Assembly (NCBI RefSeq): GCF_016793705.1
Contig: NZ_JAEULO010000035.1
Coordinates: forward strand, 62,001 to 126,000
Reading direction: 5' to 3'
From: Tabrizicola sp.
Lineage (GTDB): Bacteria > Pseudomonadota > Alphaproteobacteria > Rhodobacterales > Rhodobacteraceae
DNA length: 64,000 nucleotides
Positions 15,835 to 23,758 of the stretch are shown here, in pieces. Position 1 is the stretch's first letter. Every line of letters begins with the position of its first letter. Both the position numbers and the translations under genes were made by a program. The notes under the pieces were generated by a model, which had not been told where the DNA came from, did no database searches, and was given only the letters and a program-made list of their open reading frames with translations.

Positions 15835-17150
15835 GATGCGCCCGCGATCAGGTGGAAGAAGGTGCCGGTCGATAGCCCGCCCCCCGGCTGGAGTCGAGTG
15901 CTGCCGGTCTCCGGGACCGGGTCGCCATTGGCGTCGATCACCTCGGCAAGCGGCGCATCGGGTTGGCTGAGGATGGTGGAATAGTGGAACTCGTGCCCCC
16001 GGAGACTGCTGCCACTGGTGTGGCCCGGAATCGGCTGCGCCAGGCGCGCCAGCCGGTAGCCGAGATGCATCTTCCGCTTCTCGTAGCTTGTCACCAGACT
16101 CAGAAGCCCCACCATCGGATGCCGGATACCGTCCTTGTCGATGATCGCCTCGCCCATCGCCATGTAGCCCCCGCATTCGCCGTGGACGGGCTTGGTTTCG
16201 GCAAAGGCCCTGAGCCCGGTGCGGAAGTTGTTGGCATCGGCAAGGGTTGCCCCATGCAGTTCCGGATAGCCGCCGGGCAACCAGCAGACGTCGGCGGAGG
16301 GGTCGGGGGTTTCGTTGGCGAGGGGCGAGAAGGGCAGAACTTCCGCCCCCGCATCGCGCCAGCCTTGCAGGAGATGCGGATAGACGAAGGAAAACGCGGC
16401 ATCGCGGGCAAGGGCGATGCGCTGGCCGGGGGGCGCGATCCTCGGCGGCGCTGCGGGGGCGGCCGTGCTGGCGGCGGCGGCGATCAGGGCGTCGAGATCG
16501 ACATTCTCGCGCACAAGCTGGCCGGCGTCGGAGATCAGCGCCTGCAGGGCGGGCTGTTCCTCGGCCTGCACCAGCCCCAGATGACGCTCTGGCATGGCGA
16601 TCGCCCCGCGCTTGGGCAGGACGCCGAGCACCGGCAACCCCGCCTCGGCCATGCCCGCGCGGACCAGCGCCTCGTGCCGGGGCGAGGCGACGCGGTTCAC
16701 GATCACCCCCGCCACGCGCACATCCGTCCGGAACCGCGCCAATCCCAGCGCCACCGCCGCCGCCGTCTGCGCCTGCCCGCTCGCGTCAATCACCAGCACC
16801 ACCGGCCAACCCATCAGCGCCGCGAGGTCCGCCCCCGCGCCGGTGCCCGTGGCCCCCTTGCGCGCCACCCCGTCGAAAAGGCCCATCGAGCCTTCCGCCA
16901 GCACCAGATCCGCCCCCTGCCCTGCCGAGGCCAGCCCCGCCAGCATCGAAGGCCCCATCGCCCAGGTGTCGAGGTTGACCGAAGGGCGCCCCGAGGCGAC
17001 ACGGTGGAAGGCCGGGTCGATGTAGTCCGGCCCGTTCTTGAAGGGCTGCACCGTCAGCCCCCGGTCGCGCAGCGCGGCCAGGAGCCCCAGCATGACCGTG
17101 GTCTTGCCAGTGCCCGAGGCCGGGGCAGCGATGATCAGGCCGGGGGTCAC
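15831..17150 (-). CDS. cobB: Hydrogenobyrinic acid a,c-diamide synthase CobB
   Basis: ATP- and glutamine-dependent amidation of the a and c side chains of hydrogenobyrinic acid (aerobic pathway). In 439 residues the N-terminal P-loop [11 protein letters not shown] (9-19) and [14 protein letters not shown] are followed by a C-terminal triad glutaminase domain with the nucleophile Cys in [13 protein letters not shown] and a later His in GHEFHYST. It overlaps cobM upstream and cobA downstream by ATGA junctions. Confidence 0.95.
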   Translation of the reverse strand: MTPGLIIAAPASGTGKTTVMLGLLAALRDRGLTVQPFKNGPDYIDPAFHRVASGRPSVNLDTWAMGPSMLAGLASAGQGADLVLAEGSMGLFDGVARKGATGTGAGADLAALMGWPVVLVIDASGQAQTAAAVALGLARFRTDVRVAGVIVNRVASPRHEALVRAGMAEAGLPVLGVLPKRGAIAMPERHLGLVQAEEQPALQALISDAGQLVRENVDLDALIAAAASTAAPAAPPRIAPPGQRIALARDAAFSFVYPHLLQGWRDAGAEVLPFSPLANETPDPSADVCWLPGGYPELHGATLADANNFRTGLRAFAETKPVHGECGGYMAMGEAIIDKDGIRHPMVGLLSLVTSYEKRKMHLGYRLARLAQPIPGHTSGSSLRGHEFHYSTILSQPDAPLAEVIDANGDPVPETGSTRLQPGGGLSTGTFFHLIAGAS

Positions 17151-17932
17151 CTGCCCGTTCCCGGAAAGCGCGGATGGGTGCCGACCGGGCGGTAGCGACG
17201 GTCGTAGTCGCCGGCGTAGAGGCGGCTTTCGTCGAACCCCTCCTGCGCCAGCGAGGGGCCGACGAGGATCAGCGCGGTGCGCTCCACTTCGGGCGGAACG
17301 CTGGCAGCAAGCGTGGCGAGGGTCGCGCGGATGATCCGCTGGTCGGGCCAGCTGGCGCGCCAGACAACGGCCACCGGGCAGTCGGGGCCGTAGTGGGGGA
17401 TCAGCTCGGCAGTCAGCTTGTCGATCAGGTGGATCGAGAGGTGCAGCGCCAGCGTCGCCCCGGTGGCGGCGAAGGCGGGAAGATTTTCACGGGACGGCAT
17501 CTGTGTAGCCCGGCCCTCGGTGCGGGTCAGGACGACCGACTGGGCGAGGCCGGGCAGCGTGAGTTCCACCCCCAGCGCCGCCGCCGCCGCCGCGAAGGAG
17601 GGCACGCCGGGCGTCACGTCATAGGGGATGCCGAGGTCGCGCAGGCGGCGCAGCTGCTCGCCCATCGCCGACCAGACCGAGAGGTCGCCGGAGTGAAGCC
17701 GCGCCACATCCTGCCCGGCGGCATGGGCCGCCTGGATTTCGGCGACGATCTCGTCAAGCGACAGCGGGGCGGTGTTCACGATCCGGCAGCCGGGGGGGCA
17801 GTGCGACAGAACGCCCTCGGGCACCAGCGATCCGGCGTACAGGCAGACCGGCGCGGCGGCGATCAGGTCGCGCCCGCGCAAGGTCAGCAGATCCGGCGCG
17901 CCCGGTCCGGCTCCGATGAAATGAACGGTCAT
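17147..17932 (-). CDS. cobM: Precorrin-4 C11-methyltransferase CobM
   Basis: Methylates C11 of precorrin-4 to give precorrin-5. The 261-residue class III methylase begins [18 protein letters not shown] and has [17 protein letters not shown] and [18 protein letters not shown], all diagnostic of CobM/CbiF. It follows cobE after a 67-bp gap that contains a copy of the ccaaatatcc repeat, and it overlaps cobB. Confidence 0.95.
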   Translation of the reverse strand: MTVHFIGAGPGAPDLLTLRGRDLIAAAPVCLYAGSLVPEGVLSHCPPGCRIVNTAPLSLDEIVAEIQAAHAAGQDVARLHSGDLSVWSAMGEQLRRLRDLGIPYDVTPGVPSFAAAAAALGVELTLPGLAQSVVLTRTEGRATQMPSRENLPAFAATGATLALHLSIHLIDKLTAELIPHYGPDCPVAVVWRASWPDQRIIRATLATLAASVPPEVERTALILVGPSLAQEGFDESRLYAGDYDRRYRPVGTHPRFPGTGR

Positions 17933-17959
17933 CGCTTCTCCATGCAGAGGTGCACCCCT

Positions 17960-17996
17960 GCCCTTTCACATTGGCCCAAATATCCCCGCCGGAGGC
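17960..17996 (+). repeat. Intergenic 'AAATATCCCCGCCGGAGG' repeat, copy 1
   Basis: The 21-bp string at 17976-17996 (ccaaatatccccgccggagg plus c) recurs exactly, inverted, at 23718-23738. It lies in the gap between cobE and cobM. A related copy is at 61231-61278. See findings. Confidence 0.7.
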
Positions 17997-17999
17997 TCT

Positions 18000-18359
18000 T
18001 CATCCAGAGCCCTCCGCAATCGCCGCTGTCGCCGTCCCATCCGCCGATACGGCCCGAGGCCCCCGCAGCCGCGCCCCCGGCCCTGCCGCTGCCAAAGCTG
18101 CCGCCTCGGCGACCGAACCCGTGCCGAAGAGCGCTTCGATGCGGTCGGAACGGGTGAGTGTCGGGATACCGCGCAAGGCGTCTGGCTCCAGCGCCACGAC
18201 CGGCAGGACCAGCGCCTGCGCCAGGGATCGCAATCCCTCGACCCTGGCGGCGAGGGTAGCCAGATGGGTCACGCCCTCCGGCCCCCCGGCTTTCACCAGC
18301 GCGTCCAGAAGCGCGGCCAGTGTCGCGCCCGAGCGGAACCCAAAGCCCGCGACGATCAT
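18000..18359 (-). CDS. cobE: Cobalamin biosynthesis protein CobE
   Basis: A 119-residue protein matching the CobE/CbiG C-terminal domain: VAGFGFRSGATLAALLDAL at the N-terminus and the TRSDRIEALFGTGSVAEAAAL/A block near the end. CobE is required for aerobic B12 synthesis but its exact role (possibly binding an intermediate) is not settled. The ATG at 18359 overlaps the cobL stop (ATGA). The C-terminal ALAAAGPGARL-RGPRAVSADGTATAAIAE segment fits the family's end. Confidence 0.88.
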   Translation of the reverse strand: MIVAGFGFRSGATLAALLDALVKAGGPEGVTHLATLAARVEGLRSLAQALVLPVVALEPDALRGIPTLTRSDRIEALFGTGSVAEAAALAAAGPGARLRGPRAVSADGTATAAIAEGSG

Positions 18360-19531
18360 CGGGTGGTGCTCCATTGCAGGATCGGGAGCGCCGCTTTCCA
18401 GCCGCGTTTGCGACCGATGGGGGCGGTTTCCGAAAGCTCGACCTTCAGGAGATGGCCGCCGTGGCGGGCGGACCAGTCGAGGACGAGGGCCTCGGTTTCC
18501 AGCGTGACGGCGTTCATCACCAAGCGGGTGCCGGGGGGGATCAGGGTCCAGAGGTGGGTGAGGAGGGCGTCCGAAGCGCCACCGCCGATGAAGACGGCGT
18601 CGGGGGTGGGCAGGGTGGACAGTCCTTCGGGTGCGCGGGCCTCGTGCAGGCGGTGGCGGTGGCTGAGGCCGAAGCTTTCGACGTTTAAGCGGGCGCGGGC
18701 GGCGCGGGTGGGGTCGGCCTCCAGCGCCTCGACGCGGGCGCCCCCGGCCAGCAGCCATTCGATGCCGATGGAGCCGGAGCCAGCGCCGATGTCCCACAGC
18801 GTCTCGCCGGGGCGGGGGGCGAGGGCGGAGAGGGTGAGGGCGCGGACCGGGCGCTTGGTGAGCTGGCCGTCGTGCTGGAAGAGGTCATCGGGCAGGCCGG
18901 AGGCTTGGGGCAGGCCGGGGTCGTGCCCCTCGATGGCGAGGGCGACGGGGGCGGCGATGTCCTGTGGGGGTTCGCCGGTGATCGGGCGGATGCGTTCGTG
19001 CGGGCCGCCGAGGCGTTCGAGGACGGTCAGGCGGGCGTTGGGGTGGCCGTTGTCGCTCAGCCATTCAGTGATTTCACCGACCGCCGCCCCGTCGCGGACC
19101 GTGCAGATGGCGCGGATGCCCTTGCCCAGCACGGGGCGAAGGCGGGCGAAGGGGGCGGCGTGGAGGCCGAGGGTCAGCGTCTCCTCAAGCCGCCAGCCGA
19201 GGCGGTTTGCGGCGAGCTGGAAGGTGGAGGGGGCAGGGTGCGAGATCCATTCGCCGGGGGAGAGACGGGCCATGAGGCTGCCGCCCGCGCCGAACCAGAA
19301 CGGGTCGCCGGAGGCGAGGACGACGGCGGGTGCGCCCCGGTGAGCGAGGACGGGGGTGGGGTCGAAGGGGATGGGCCAGGGCTGGCCTCTCTCTCCGGCG
19401 CCGACAAGGGACAGGTGACGCGGGCCGCCGAAGATGGCCGTTGCGGCGGCGAGTGCTTCGCGGCTTGCGGGCGACAGGGCCTCCGGTCCATCTTCGCCCA
19501 GACCGATGATCGTGAGCCAAGGATCAGCCAT
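18356..19531 (-). CDS. cobL: Precorrin-6Y C5,15-methyltransferase (decarboxylating) CobL
   Basis: Bifunctional enzyme that methylates C5 and C15 and decarboxylates the acetate at C12, giving precorrin-8. In 391 residues an N-terminal CbiE-type methylase (LTIIGLGEDGPEAL, VVLASGDPFWFGAGG) is fused to a C-terminal CbiT-type class I methylase (DIGAGSGSIGIEWLLAGG). The ATG at 19531 is the family start (MADPWLTIIG) and is preceded by AGGA; it shares two bases with the divergent cobK start codon. The stop overlaps cobE. Confidence 0.95.
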   Translation of the reverse strand: MADPWLTIIGLGEDGPEALSPASREALAAATAIFGGPRHLSLVGAGERGQPWPIPFDPTPVLAHRGAPAVVLASGDPFWFGAGGSLMARLSPGEWISHPAPSTFQLAANRLGWRLEETLTLGLHAAPFARLRPVLGKGIRAICTVRDGAAVGEITEWLSDNGHPNARLTVLERLGGPHERIRPITGEPPQDIAAPVALAIEGHDPGLPQASGLPDDLFQHDGQLTKRPVRALTLSALAPRPGETLWDIGAGSGSIGIEWLLAGGARVEALEADPTRAARARLNVESFGLSHRHRLHEARAPEGLSTLPTPDAVFIGGGASDALLTHLWTLIPPGTRLVMNAVTLETEALVLDWSARHGGHLLKVELSETAPIGRKRGWKAALPILQWSTTR

Positions 19532-20261
19532 GACCCGCGTCCTGCTTCTGGGCGGAACCACCGAGGCCGCGGCCATGGCCCGTGCCCTGGCCGAGGCGGG
19601 GGTGGATGCGGTCTATTCCTATGCGGGCCGGACCGAGGCTCCGGTCGCGCAGCCGCTGCCGGTGCGGGTTGGGGGCTTCGGCGGGGTGGCGGGGCTGGCG
19701 GCCTACCTGAAGGCCGAAGGGATCAGCCATGTGATCGACGCCACCCACCCTTTCGCCGCGCAGATGAGCCGGAACGCGGTAGAGGCCTGTGCCGAAGTGG
19801 GCTTTCCCCTGATCGCGCTGGAGCGGGAGCCGTGGCAGGCGGGCGAGGGCGACCGCTGGACCCATGTGCCGGATCTCGCCGCCGCCGTCGCCGCCTTGGG
19901 AGAGGCTCCGCGCCGGGTGTTCCTTGCCATCGGGCGGCAGAACCTGAGCGCCTTCGCGGGGGCGCCACAGCATCACTATCTTCTCCGACTCGTGGACCCG
20001 CCCATCGAGCCGCTGCCCCTGCCCCACGCCGAGGCGGTGATCGCGCGCGGGCCGTTCGAGGTGGCCGGGGATCTGGCGTTGCTCAAGGATCGCCGGATCG
20101 AGGTGATCGTCGCCAAGAATGCGGGCGGCGCGGGGGCCGAGGCGAAGCTGGTCGCGGCGCGGGAATTGAAGCTGCCGGTGGTGCTGATCGACCGGCCCTT
20201 GGTGCCGGAGCGACGGGTGGCGCGGACGGTGGGCGAGGTCATGGGCTGGCTGGGGCGCTGA
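19530..20261 (+). CDS. cobK: Precorrin-6A reductase CobK
   Basis: NADPH-dependent reduction of precorrin-6A to precorrin-6B. The 243-residue protein begins RVLLLGGTTEAAAMARALAE and has IDATHPFAAQMSRNA and YLLRLVDPP, diagnostic of CobK/CbiJ. The ATG at 19530 has AAGGA 8 bases upstream. It is the only cob gene between the two riboswitches read on the plus strand, divergent from cobL with overlapping start codons and convergent with cobJ. Confidence 0.95.
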   Translation: MTRVLLLGGTTEAAAMARALAEAGVDAVYSYAGRTEAPVAQPLPVRVGGFGGVAGLAAYLKAEGISHVIDATHPFAAQMSRNAVEACAEVGFPLIALEREPWQAGEGDRWTHVPDLAAAVAALGEAPRRVFLAIGRQNLSAFAGAPQHHYLLRLVDPPIEPLPLPHAEAVIARGPFEVAGDLALLKDRRIEVIVAKNAGGAGAEAKLVAARELKLPVVLIDRPLVPERRVARTVGEVMGWLGR

Positions 20262-20268
20262 CGGAGGG

Positions 20269-20333
20269 CTCGTCGGGCACTTCGTTGCCTCCTCGCTTGG
20301 CGCCTCCGAGGAGGACACGAAGTGAACGACGAG
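20269..20333. terminator. Long imperfect inverted repeat between convergent cobK and cobJ
   Basis: Arms 20269-20295 and 20307-20333 (27 bases each, 23 pairing) with an 11-base loop. The only intergenic DNA between the convergent genes is this stem-loop, so it probably separates both transcripts, although there is no T-run. Confidence 0.65.
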
Positions 20334-20341
20334 GGGCCGGG

Positions 20342-21076
20342 TCATCGCACGCTCCGGGGGGAGTAGACCCAGCGCCCGACACGGTGGGTGGCGGAGTTGC
20401 CGAGGATGACCACGGTGCGCATGTCGGCCATCTCGGGCGTGGCCTCGCCGAGGGTGACGGTTGTGAGGTGCTGGTCGGGGGTGGAGACGGCGCGGGCGAA
20501 GGTGATCAGGCGGTCGGGTCCGCATTCCTGAAGCAGGGTGGCGAGGGCCTTGGCGAAGCCTTCGGGGCGGGAGGCAGAGCGGGGGTTGTAGAAGGCCATC
20601 GCGAAATCGGCGCGGGCGGCGTGGCGGAGGCGGGTTTCGATCACCTCCCAGGGTTTCAGGTTGTCGGAGAGGTTGATGCAGCAGAAATCGTGGCCGAGCG
20701 GCGCTCCGGCGGCGGCGGCGGCGGCGAGCATCGCGGTGATGCCAGGCAACACGCGGATGTCGAGCGCCTGCCAGTCGAGGCGGCCCTCCAGCGCCTCGAA
20801 GACGGCCGAGGCCATGGCGAAGACGCCGGGGTCGCCGGAGGAGACGATAACGACGCGGTGACCCGCGGCGGCCATCTCCAGCGCGGCGCGGGCGCGGTCC
20901 AGCTCGACGCGGTTGTCGGAGGGGTGGAGGGCGAGGCCCTCACGCGGGGCGATGCGGGCGACATAGGGGATGTAGCCGACGACATCGGTCGCTTCGGCCA
21001 ACACGGCCTGCACTTCCGGCGTTACCAGCCGGTCATCTCCCGGCCCGAGGCCCGCGATGGCAAGCCAGCCGGTCAT
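20342..21076 (-). CDS. cobJ: Precorrin-3B C17-methyltransferase CobJ
   Basis: Ring contraction and C17 methylation of precorrin-3B to precorrin-4. The 244-residue methylase contains LAIAGLGPGDDRLVTPEV, VVIVSSGDPGVFAMASAV, IRVLPGITAMLAAAAAAG, GHDFCCINLSDNLKPWEVIE and MAFYNPRS, all diagnostic of CobJ/CbiH. The ATG at 21076 overlaps the cobI stop (ATGA). It is the last gene of the riboswitch-2 operon and is followed by the inverted repeat. Confidence 0.96.
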   Translation of the reverse strand: MTGWLAIAGLGPGDDRLVTPEVQAVLAEATDVVGYIPYVARIAPREGLALHPSDNRVELDRARAALEMAAAGHRVVIVSSGDPGVFAMASAVFEALEGRLDWQALDIRVLPGITAMLAAAAAAGAPLGHDFCCINLSDNLKPWEVIETRLRHAARADFAMAFYNPRSASRPEGFAKALATLLQECGPDRLITFARAVSTPDQHLTTVTLGEATPEMADMRTVVILGNSATHRVGRWVYSPRSVR

Positions 21077-21822
21077 TCGGCGATTTCCGGGCGGCGGCCA
21101 TGGCCGTGGACCAGCACGATCGCGAAATACGGGCAGTCGTGGTCCTGAACCTCGCTGAGGCGCGCGACCCTTTGTCCCGGCATGGTGCCGCGCTCCACCA
21201 GCCAGGCGGTATCCAGCCGCCCGGTCCGTTCCAGCGCGCGGCGGACGCGGGGCAGGTTGCGGCCGGTCTTCATCACCACCAGCGCATCGGCCTGTTCCAT
21301 GTGGCGGACCAGATCCTCCTCGGGCAGGGTGCCCATCAGCACGGTCAGCACGTCGTCGCCCCAGGTGATCGGCGTGCCGGTGGCATTCCAGCAGCCGGTC
21401 ATCCCGGTGATGCCGGGGATCACCTCGACGGGGACGCGGCCTTGCAGGCGGGAGTGGAGGTGCATGAACGAGCCGTAGAAGAACGGGTCGCCCTCGCAGA
21501 GCACGAGGATGTCGTCGGTCGCGGCCAGGGTGGCGAGGCGGTCGGCCCAGTCGTCGTAGAAATGCGCCAGCGCCTGCGTGTAATCGGGGCTGTCGAACGG
21601 AAGCTCGGTCGTGACCGGGTATTCCATCGGGTATTCGGTGGCCGAGGGGTTCAGCATCCCTTCCACGATCCGCCGCGCCTGACCGGCCCTCCCGGCCTTG
21701 CGGAAATAGGCGACATGGCGGGCTTCGCCGATGGCCCGGGCGGCGCGGAGGCTCATCAGGTCGGGGTCGCCGGGGCCGAGGCCTGCGCAGATCACCTTGC
21801 CGGTTGTCGGGGCCATGATCAT
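21073..21822 (-). CDS. cobI: Precorrin-2 C20-methyltransferase CobI
   Basis: Methylates C20 of precorrin-2 to precorrin-3A. The protein has VICAGLGPGDPDLMSLRAA, ILVLCEGDPFFYGSFMHL and VEVIPGITGMTGCWNATG, the CobI signature. The ATG at 21822 overlaps the cobH stop, but the ribosome site GGAAGGA touches it; the ATG at 21816 is better spaced and may be the true start (247 instead of 249 residues). Confidence 0.95.
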   Translation of the reverse strand: MIMAPTTGKVICAGLGPGDPDLMSLRAARAIGEARHVAYFRKAGRAGQARRIVEGMLNPSATEYPMEYPVTTELPFDSPDYTQALAHFYDDWADRLATLAATDDILVLCEGDPFFYGSFMHLHSRLQGRVPVEVIPGITGMTGCWNATGTPITWGDDVLTVLMGTLPEEDLVRHMEQADALVVMKTGRNLPRVRRALERTGRLDTAWLVERGTMPGQRVARLSEVQDHDCPYFAIVLVHGHGRRPEIAE

Positions 21823-22448
21823 TCCTTCCGGGAGGCAAGCGCGTTGACGGCGGCCACGGTGATCGCGGACCCGCCGAGGCGGCCCTGGACGATGAGGCTG
21901 GGGACGGGGGGGGCGGCCATGAGGGCGTCCTTCGACTCGGCGGCGCCGACGAAGCCCACGGGACAGCCGATGATCGCGGCGGGGCGGGGGCAGGCGGGGT
22001 CTTCCAGCATGTTCAGAAGGTGGAAGAGGGCGGTCGGGGCGTTGCCGATGGCGACGATGGACCCGGCGAGGTGCGGGCGCCAGAGTTCGAGGGCGGCGGC
22101 GGAGCGGGTGTTCTGCATCTCCTTCGCCAGCGCGGGGATCTGCGGGTCGTGCAGGGTGCAGATGACCTCGTTGTTTCGCGGCAGGCGGGCGCGGGTGATG
22201 CCTTCGCTGACCATGCGGGCGTCGCAGAGGATGGGGGCGCCGTCCTCCAGGGCCGCGCGGGCTTGGGTGGCCATGCCGGGGGTGAAGCGGATGTGCGGGG
22301 CAAGTTCGACCATCCCGGCGGCGTGGATCATGCGGACGGCGACGATCTCTTCTTCGGGCGTGAAGCGGGCAAGATCGGCCTCGGCCCGGATCATGGCGAA
22401 GCTTTGCAGATAGATCGCGGCGCCGTCGGTTTCATAAGCGTGGGGCAT
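21819..22448 (-). CDS. cobH: Precorrin-8X methylmutase CobH
   Basis: Moves the methyl group from C11 to C12 to form hydrogenobyrinic acid. In 209 residues His42 in VRMIHAAGMVEL corresponds to the catalytic histidine of the Pseudomonas denitrificans enzyme, and AIIGCPVGFVGAAESK and GRLGGSAITVAAVNAL are conserved. It overlaps the end of cobG by 17 bases and cobI by 4. Confidence 0.96.
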   Translation of the reverse strand: MPHAYETDGAAIYLQSFAMIRAEADLARFTPEEEIVAVRMIHAAGMVELAPHIRFTPGMATQARAALEDGAPILCDARMVSEGITRARLPRNNEVICTLHDPQIPALAKEMQNTRSAAALELWRPHLAGSIVAIGNAPTALFHLLNMLEDPACPRPAAIIGCPVGFVGAAESKDALMAAPPVPSLIVQGRLGGSAITVAAVNALASRKE

Positions 22449-23616
22449 CGGGGGCTTTCAGGTAGGTCAGGATCGCCTCGGGCGTCAGGCCCGTCAGGCT
22501 GGGGGTGTCATGGGCGGTGCCGTGCCGGATCAGGTCGTAGCCCTGGCCGGTGGCGGTGAGGGTGGTCTCGGCGGGGCCGGGATGGGCACAGCCCTTGGCG
22601 CAGCCGGAGAGGTGGAGGGTCTGGTTTTCCGCAAGGTGCGGGGCAAGCCGGCGGGCGAGGTGTCGCGTGTCGCCCTGGGCCTGCGGGCAGCCGGGAGCGC
22701 CGGTGCAGGCGGTGATGCGGAGGATCGGATCGGCGGGATCGGTGATCAGGCCGGGGAGGTCCGGGACCGTCGTCGCGCCGACGAGGAGGAGCATCCGCCA
22801 GGGGGTCGGGCGGATTTCATGGCCAAGCGCGGCGAGGGTCTGGAGCGTTTCGGCCCGCATCTGGCCAAAGGCGAGGGCGACGATGGCTCCGTCGGGGTGG
22901 AGGCCGGGGGAAGGCTTTGGCAGCGGCTCGGCAGGAGCGAGGGTGCAGCCGGGCGGGATGCTGCCCCTGGCGATGAGGGCGGCCATGCGGCCCCGGCCGT
23001 CGCTGATGCCGCCATGGGCGACGAACCAGCCTGCCATGGCGATGGCATCGCGGGCCAGGTCGGCGACGGGCTGGCCGAGCGGGTGGCCCTCGGGGCGCAG
23101 GATCAGGCTTCCGTCAGCGGCGCGCTCGACGCGGATGTCGACTGAGGCGGCGGTCAGGACGGGGCGGGGGCCGGTATCCAGCGCAAAGCCGAACTTGCCG
23201 GGAAGGCGGGGCATTCTCGCCAGCGCGGCAGTGAGGGTGGCGGCGAGGGTGTCGGTGTCGTCAGGCGCCTGTCTGACCGGAGAGCTTCCCGACGCGAAGG
23301 GGCTTCTGCGAAACGGGGTGACGATAAGGTTCCGCAGCGATTCGGTCTCGATGTTGGGGTCGATCAGGCCTTGCGCGCGAAGGTCGTCGATCAGCGGGCC
23401 GTGGCTGGCCTCGGTCACGCCGCGCAGTTGCAGGTTGGCGCGGGCGGAGAGGTCGATGACGCCGTTGCCGTGGGTCGCGGCGGCTTGGGCGATGCCCTGT
23501 GCCTGCGCCGAGGTCAGGCGGCCCAGGGGCGGGCGGATGCGGACAACGAGGCCGTCGCCCGACTGCATCGGTCGCAGGGCTCCGGGGCACCAGCCCTTGA
23601 TCTTCCAGGCGGTCAT
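22432..23616 (-). CDS. cobG: Precorrin-3B synthase CobG
   Basis: Mono-oxygenase with a [4Fe-4S] centre that hydroxylates precorrin-3A and forms the gamma-lactone of precorrin-3B; its presence defines the oxygen-dependent route. The 394-residue protein resembles nitrite/sulfite reductases: KGWCPGALRPMQSGDGLVVR at the start and cluster ligands Cys304, Cys310, Cys339 and Cys343 (CTGAPGC ... CAKGC). The ATG at 23616 is chosen because the upstream in-frame residues are not family-like. A 142-bp gap containing the ccaaatatcc repeat separates it from cobN. Confidence 0.93.
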   Translation of the reverse strand: MTAWKIKGWCPGALRPMQSGDGLVVRIRPPLGRLTSAQAQGIAQAAATHGNGVIDLSARANLQLRGVTEASHGPLIDDLRAQGLIDPNIETESLRNLIVTPFRRSPFASGSSPVRQAPDDTDTLAATLTAALARMPRLPGKFGFALDTGPRPVLTAASVDIRVERAADGSLILRPEGHPLGQPVADLARDAIAMAGWFVAHGGISDGRGRMAALIARGSIPPGCTLAPAEPLPKPSPGLHPDGAIVALAFGQMRAETLQTLAALGHEIRPTPWRMLLLVGATTVPDLPGLITDPADPILRITACTGAPGCPQAQGDTRHLARRLAPHLAENQTLHLSGCAKGCAHPGPAETTLTATGQGYDLIRHGTAHDTPSLTGLTPEAILTYLKAPDAPRL

Positions 23617-23717
23617 GCGGAGCGCCCTTGGGTTGGGGCGGGTGTTGAATCGAGCGGCTGCGCCGCAAGCCTTTTGTCTCGCCTCTGCGCGCGAAGGGCG
23701 CGCAACCGGCTCGGGCG

Positions 23718-23750
23718 GCCTCCGGCGGGGATATTTGGCGACAGAAAATG
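23718..23750 (-). repeat. Intergenic 'AAATATCCCCGCCGGAGG' repeat, copy 2
   Basis: On the minus strand this reads cattttctgtcgcc followed by aaatatccccgccggaggc. The last 21 bases equal copy 1 (17976-17996) and the front resembles copy 3 (61231-61250). It lies between cobN and cobG. Confidence 0.7.
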
Positions 23751-23758
23751 AACGGGCG

